Shown piece after piece: positions 62,701-64,000 of a DNA stretch of 64,000 nt. The position numbers and the translations under genes are program-made. The notes under the pieces are model-generated. The model had not been told where the DNA came from and did not search any database. It saw only the letters and a list, made by a program, of their open reading frames with translations. The DNA is taken from NCBI GenBank assembly GCA_037957365.1, contig JARHVA010000639.1, positions 3,405,001-3,469,000 of the forward strand. The letters run 5' to 3'. This DNA comes from Torreya grandis. Taxonomy: Eukaryota; Streptophyta; Pinopsida; Cupressales; Taxaceae. The first letter of the stretch is position 1, and each line of letters starts with the position of its first letter.

Positions 62701-62830
62701 TGACCAACTCCTTTTCCATTATTGTCAAAGGGGGAGAATTGAAGTTAGCATGATCTAGAAAATCATGATAGTACTAAAGTTAGGGGGAGCATAACAGTAA
62801 GGGGGAGCATGATAGGAAATTCTACTTGTC
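62690..62830 (+). repeat. cluster of AGGGGGAG purine motifs
   Basis: 'ttagggggtaattg', 'gtcaaagggggagaattg', 'ttagggggagcataac' and 'taagggggagcatg' occur within 140 bp. 'ttgtcaaagggggaga' is the purine sequence common before 3' LTRs of plant Copia elements and also occurs inside element D (42262). No LTR start was found after it. Confidence 0.4.
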
Positions 62831-63412
62831 TTTTCACACAAATTGTTTAACAGTATAGGTTAAATATTTTGTTCACCTAATGTTAAGACATCTATATGTA
62901 TTATTAAATCACAGATGTTCATTAATGTTTCCTTCACACAAGCATATTCAATGCATATGGAGGCTAGAAGTTATATTATAAACTAAAGCTATCTAAATAT
63001 CAGAGAAATGACTATAAATTATTACCAAGATTATAAAGAGCTTTAGACCTTGCTTGCTTCTTTTCATATCTAGTAGTTTTAGAGAAGTTAGAAGAGTCTA
63101 GCATCTAGAAAAAATATAGGAAATACAAGAAATTATATTCTAACTAAAAAAAATTAATTTCATCCAAAGTAATTAAACTAAAAAGAATGATTGAACCTAA
63201 CTTTAAATTCGCTTCAAATCAGCAGTGAACATCTCAAGTTTTGTATATAATGTACCAATAGAATAATGATTATTACATTTAGAAATGTATCAGTAAAATA
63301 ATAGTGAATAAGCACACCTATACTTAGATCTTTATTACATTAAATAATAAATTACACCATACATATAACCAAAATTTAGGTGACAAGCTAATAATTTAAT
63401 GTGATAGGCTAG
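62831..63412. other. AT-rich unassigned segment
   Basis: No frames or repeats recognised. Confidence 0.3.
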
Positions 63413-63664
63413 TTAAGGTGACAAAACATCATCATAATCATCTGCAATGCTAGTAAGATTAGAATCTTGATCACTCATGTCTGCATCTACTTGATTTTCT
63501 TCCTCATCCTCATCTATAACATAAAATACATTCTCTCTCCCAATCTCTTTGTTGGTAATCAAAATCTCTTGTTCAAACACTCCATCATCATTTTCATCCA
63601 CTTCTTTGAATGTTTCTTGTAAATTAACATATTGCCCATCAAGCATTATATCAACAACTTCCAT
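63413..63664 (-). pseudogene. acidic protein tail, possibly CACTA transposase C-terminus
   Basis: An intact 83-codon minus frame reads MEVVDIMLDGQYVNLQETFK, then EIGRENVFYVIDEDEEENQV, and ends SIADDYDDVLSP. It is strongly acidic (Asp/Glu-rich). A 'VFYV.D' segment followed by an acidic tail recalls the C-terminal part of CACTA transposases, and strand and place agree with the CACTA pieces to the left. The evidence is thin and it may be an unrelated exon. Confidence 0.25.
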
Positions 63665-63859
63665 GAATTTTCATTTCAAATGAGACTTTGTTTGAATGAC
63701 ATATGACTATCCTGGAATTCTTACATCATCAATTAGAAATGATTAGTTAAATTAAAGAGGGGAATCATATGGCTCATCCAGATCTAAAAGAAATAGAGGT
63801 TACTCTAATGGTTAGGGGTGAATCTACTGATTTAGAAGCTATAATAGAGGAATGGATTA

Positions 63860-64000
63860 TTTTTATGAATCTGTTGATATAGGTTACTTGTAAAAACTAT
63901 AGGATTTCACCTATAGGTTGCCTATAACAACTACCAAACTATAGAATTTCCACCTACAGGTTACCTATAGCAATTGTAGGTTTTCACCTATAGGTTACCC
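63860..64000. repeat. short tandem repeats of CCTATAGGTTACC at the window edge
   Basis: At least five variants of 'acctataggttacctata' (e.g. 63911-63930, 63952-63975, 63986-64000) lie in the last 140 bp and run off the window. CCTATAGG is itself palindromic. Confidence 0.6.

Overview
This window is intergenic, repeat-dominated nuclear DNA from a land plant with a large genome. A gymnosperm is the likeliest source, judging from the Tat-type Ty3/Gypsy elements with TGTAGACAC-type LTRs, the very long LTRs and leaders, the CpG-poor AT-rich base composition and the old decayed retroelements. That is an inference from element families. I see no intact host gene, rRNA, tRNA or bacterial feature. Nearly every reading frame that can be recognised belongs to a decayed transposable element.

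Left part (1-16.7 kb). A Copia-like solo LTR (62-586) abuts a plus-strand Gypsy protease remnant (589-954) and a possible G-patch remnant (2178-2414). Element A (2827-14345, minus strand) is a complete but dead Ty3/Gypsy Tat-like element. Its LTRs are about 2.5 kb, its target-site duplication is GTTAT, and its minus-strand order is gag, protease, archaeal-type RNase H, reverse transcriptase, RNase H, integrase. A is nested in an older minus-strand Gypsy-like element (C), whose gag is split to either side of A.

Middle part (16.7-33.8 kb). Element B is a 17.1-kb plus-strand Tat/Ogre-like element with 1.17-1.18 kb LTRs and target-site duplication TCCTC. It has a 3-kb leader carrying a hairpin-forming minisatellite, then gag, protease, G-patch, RT, RNase H, archaeal RNase H (split by about 530 bp of foreign sequence) and integrase. 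A 2.3-kb 3' region carries a family of stem-loops whose arms co-vary.

Right-middle part (33.8-45.5 kb). A GC-richer minisatellite (34.3-35.0 kb) precedes element D, a non-autonomous Copia-like element with LTRs over 3 kb and no coding capacity. D's left LTR lost its first ~0.7 kb. It was later invaded by a 1.69-kb solo-LTR-like insert (TSD TTAGG) carrying a SINE-like Pol III promoter, and it grew a ~370-bp AT microsatellite that the right LTR lacks.

Right part (45.5-64 kb). After AT-rich unassigned DNA come an LTR start related to B's (47.9 kb), a CACTA transposon end with subterminal repeats (49.6-50.2 kb), a CACTA-type transposase-domain pseudogene (minus, about 55.7-57.4 kb), and a roughly 1,190-codon minus-strand pseudogene (57938-61497) of a protein I cannot assign to a named family. 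The last is followed by an LTR-like promoter. Across all elements, decay is dominated by G-to-A and C-to-T changes: Trp/Gln/Arg codons became stops, LTR termini TG/CA became TA, and catalytic Asp/Glu became Asn/Lys. This fits old, heavily methylated repeats.
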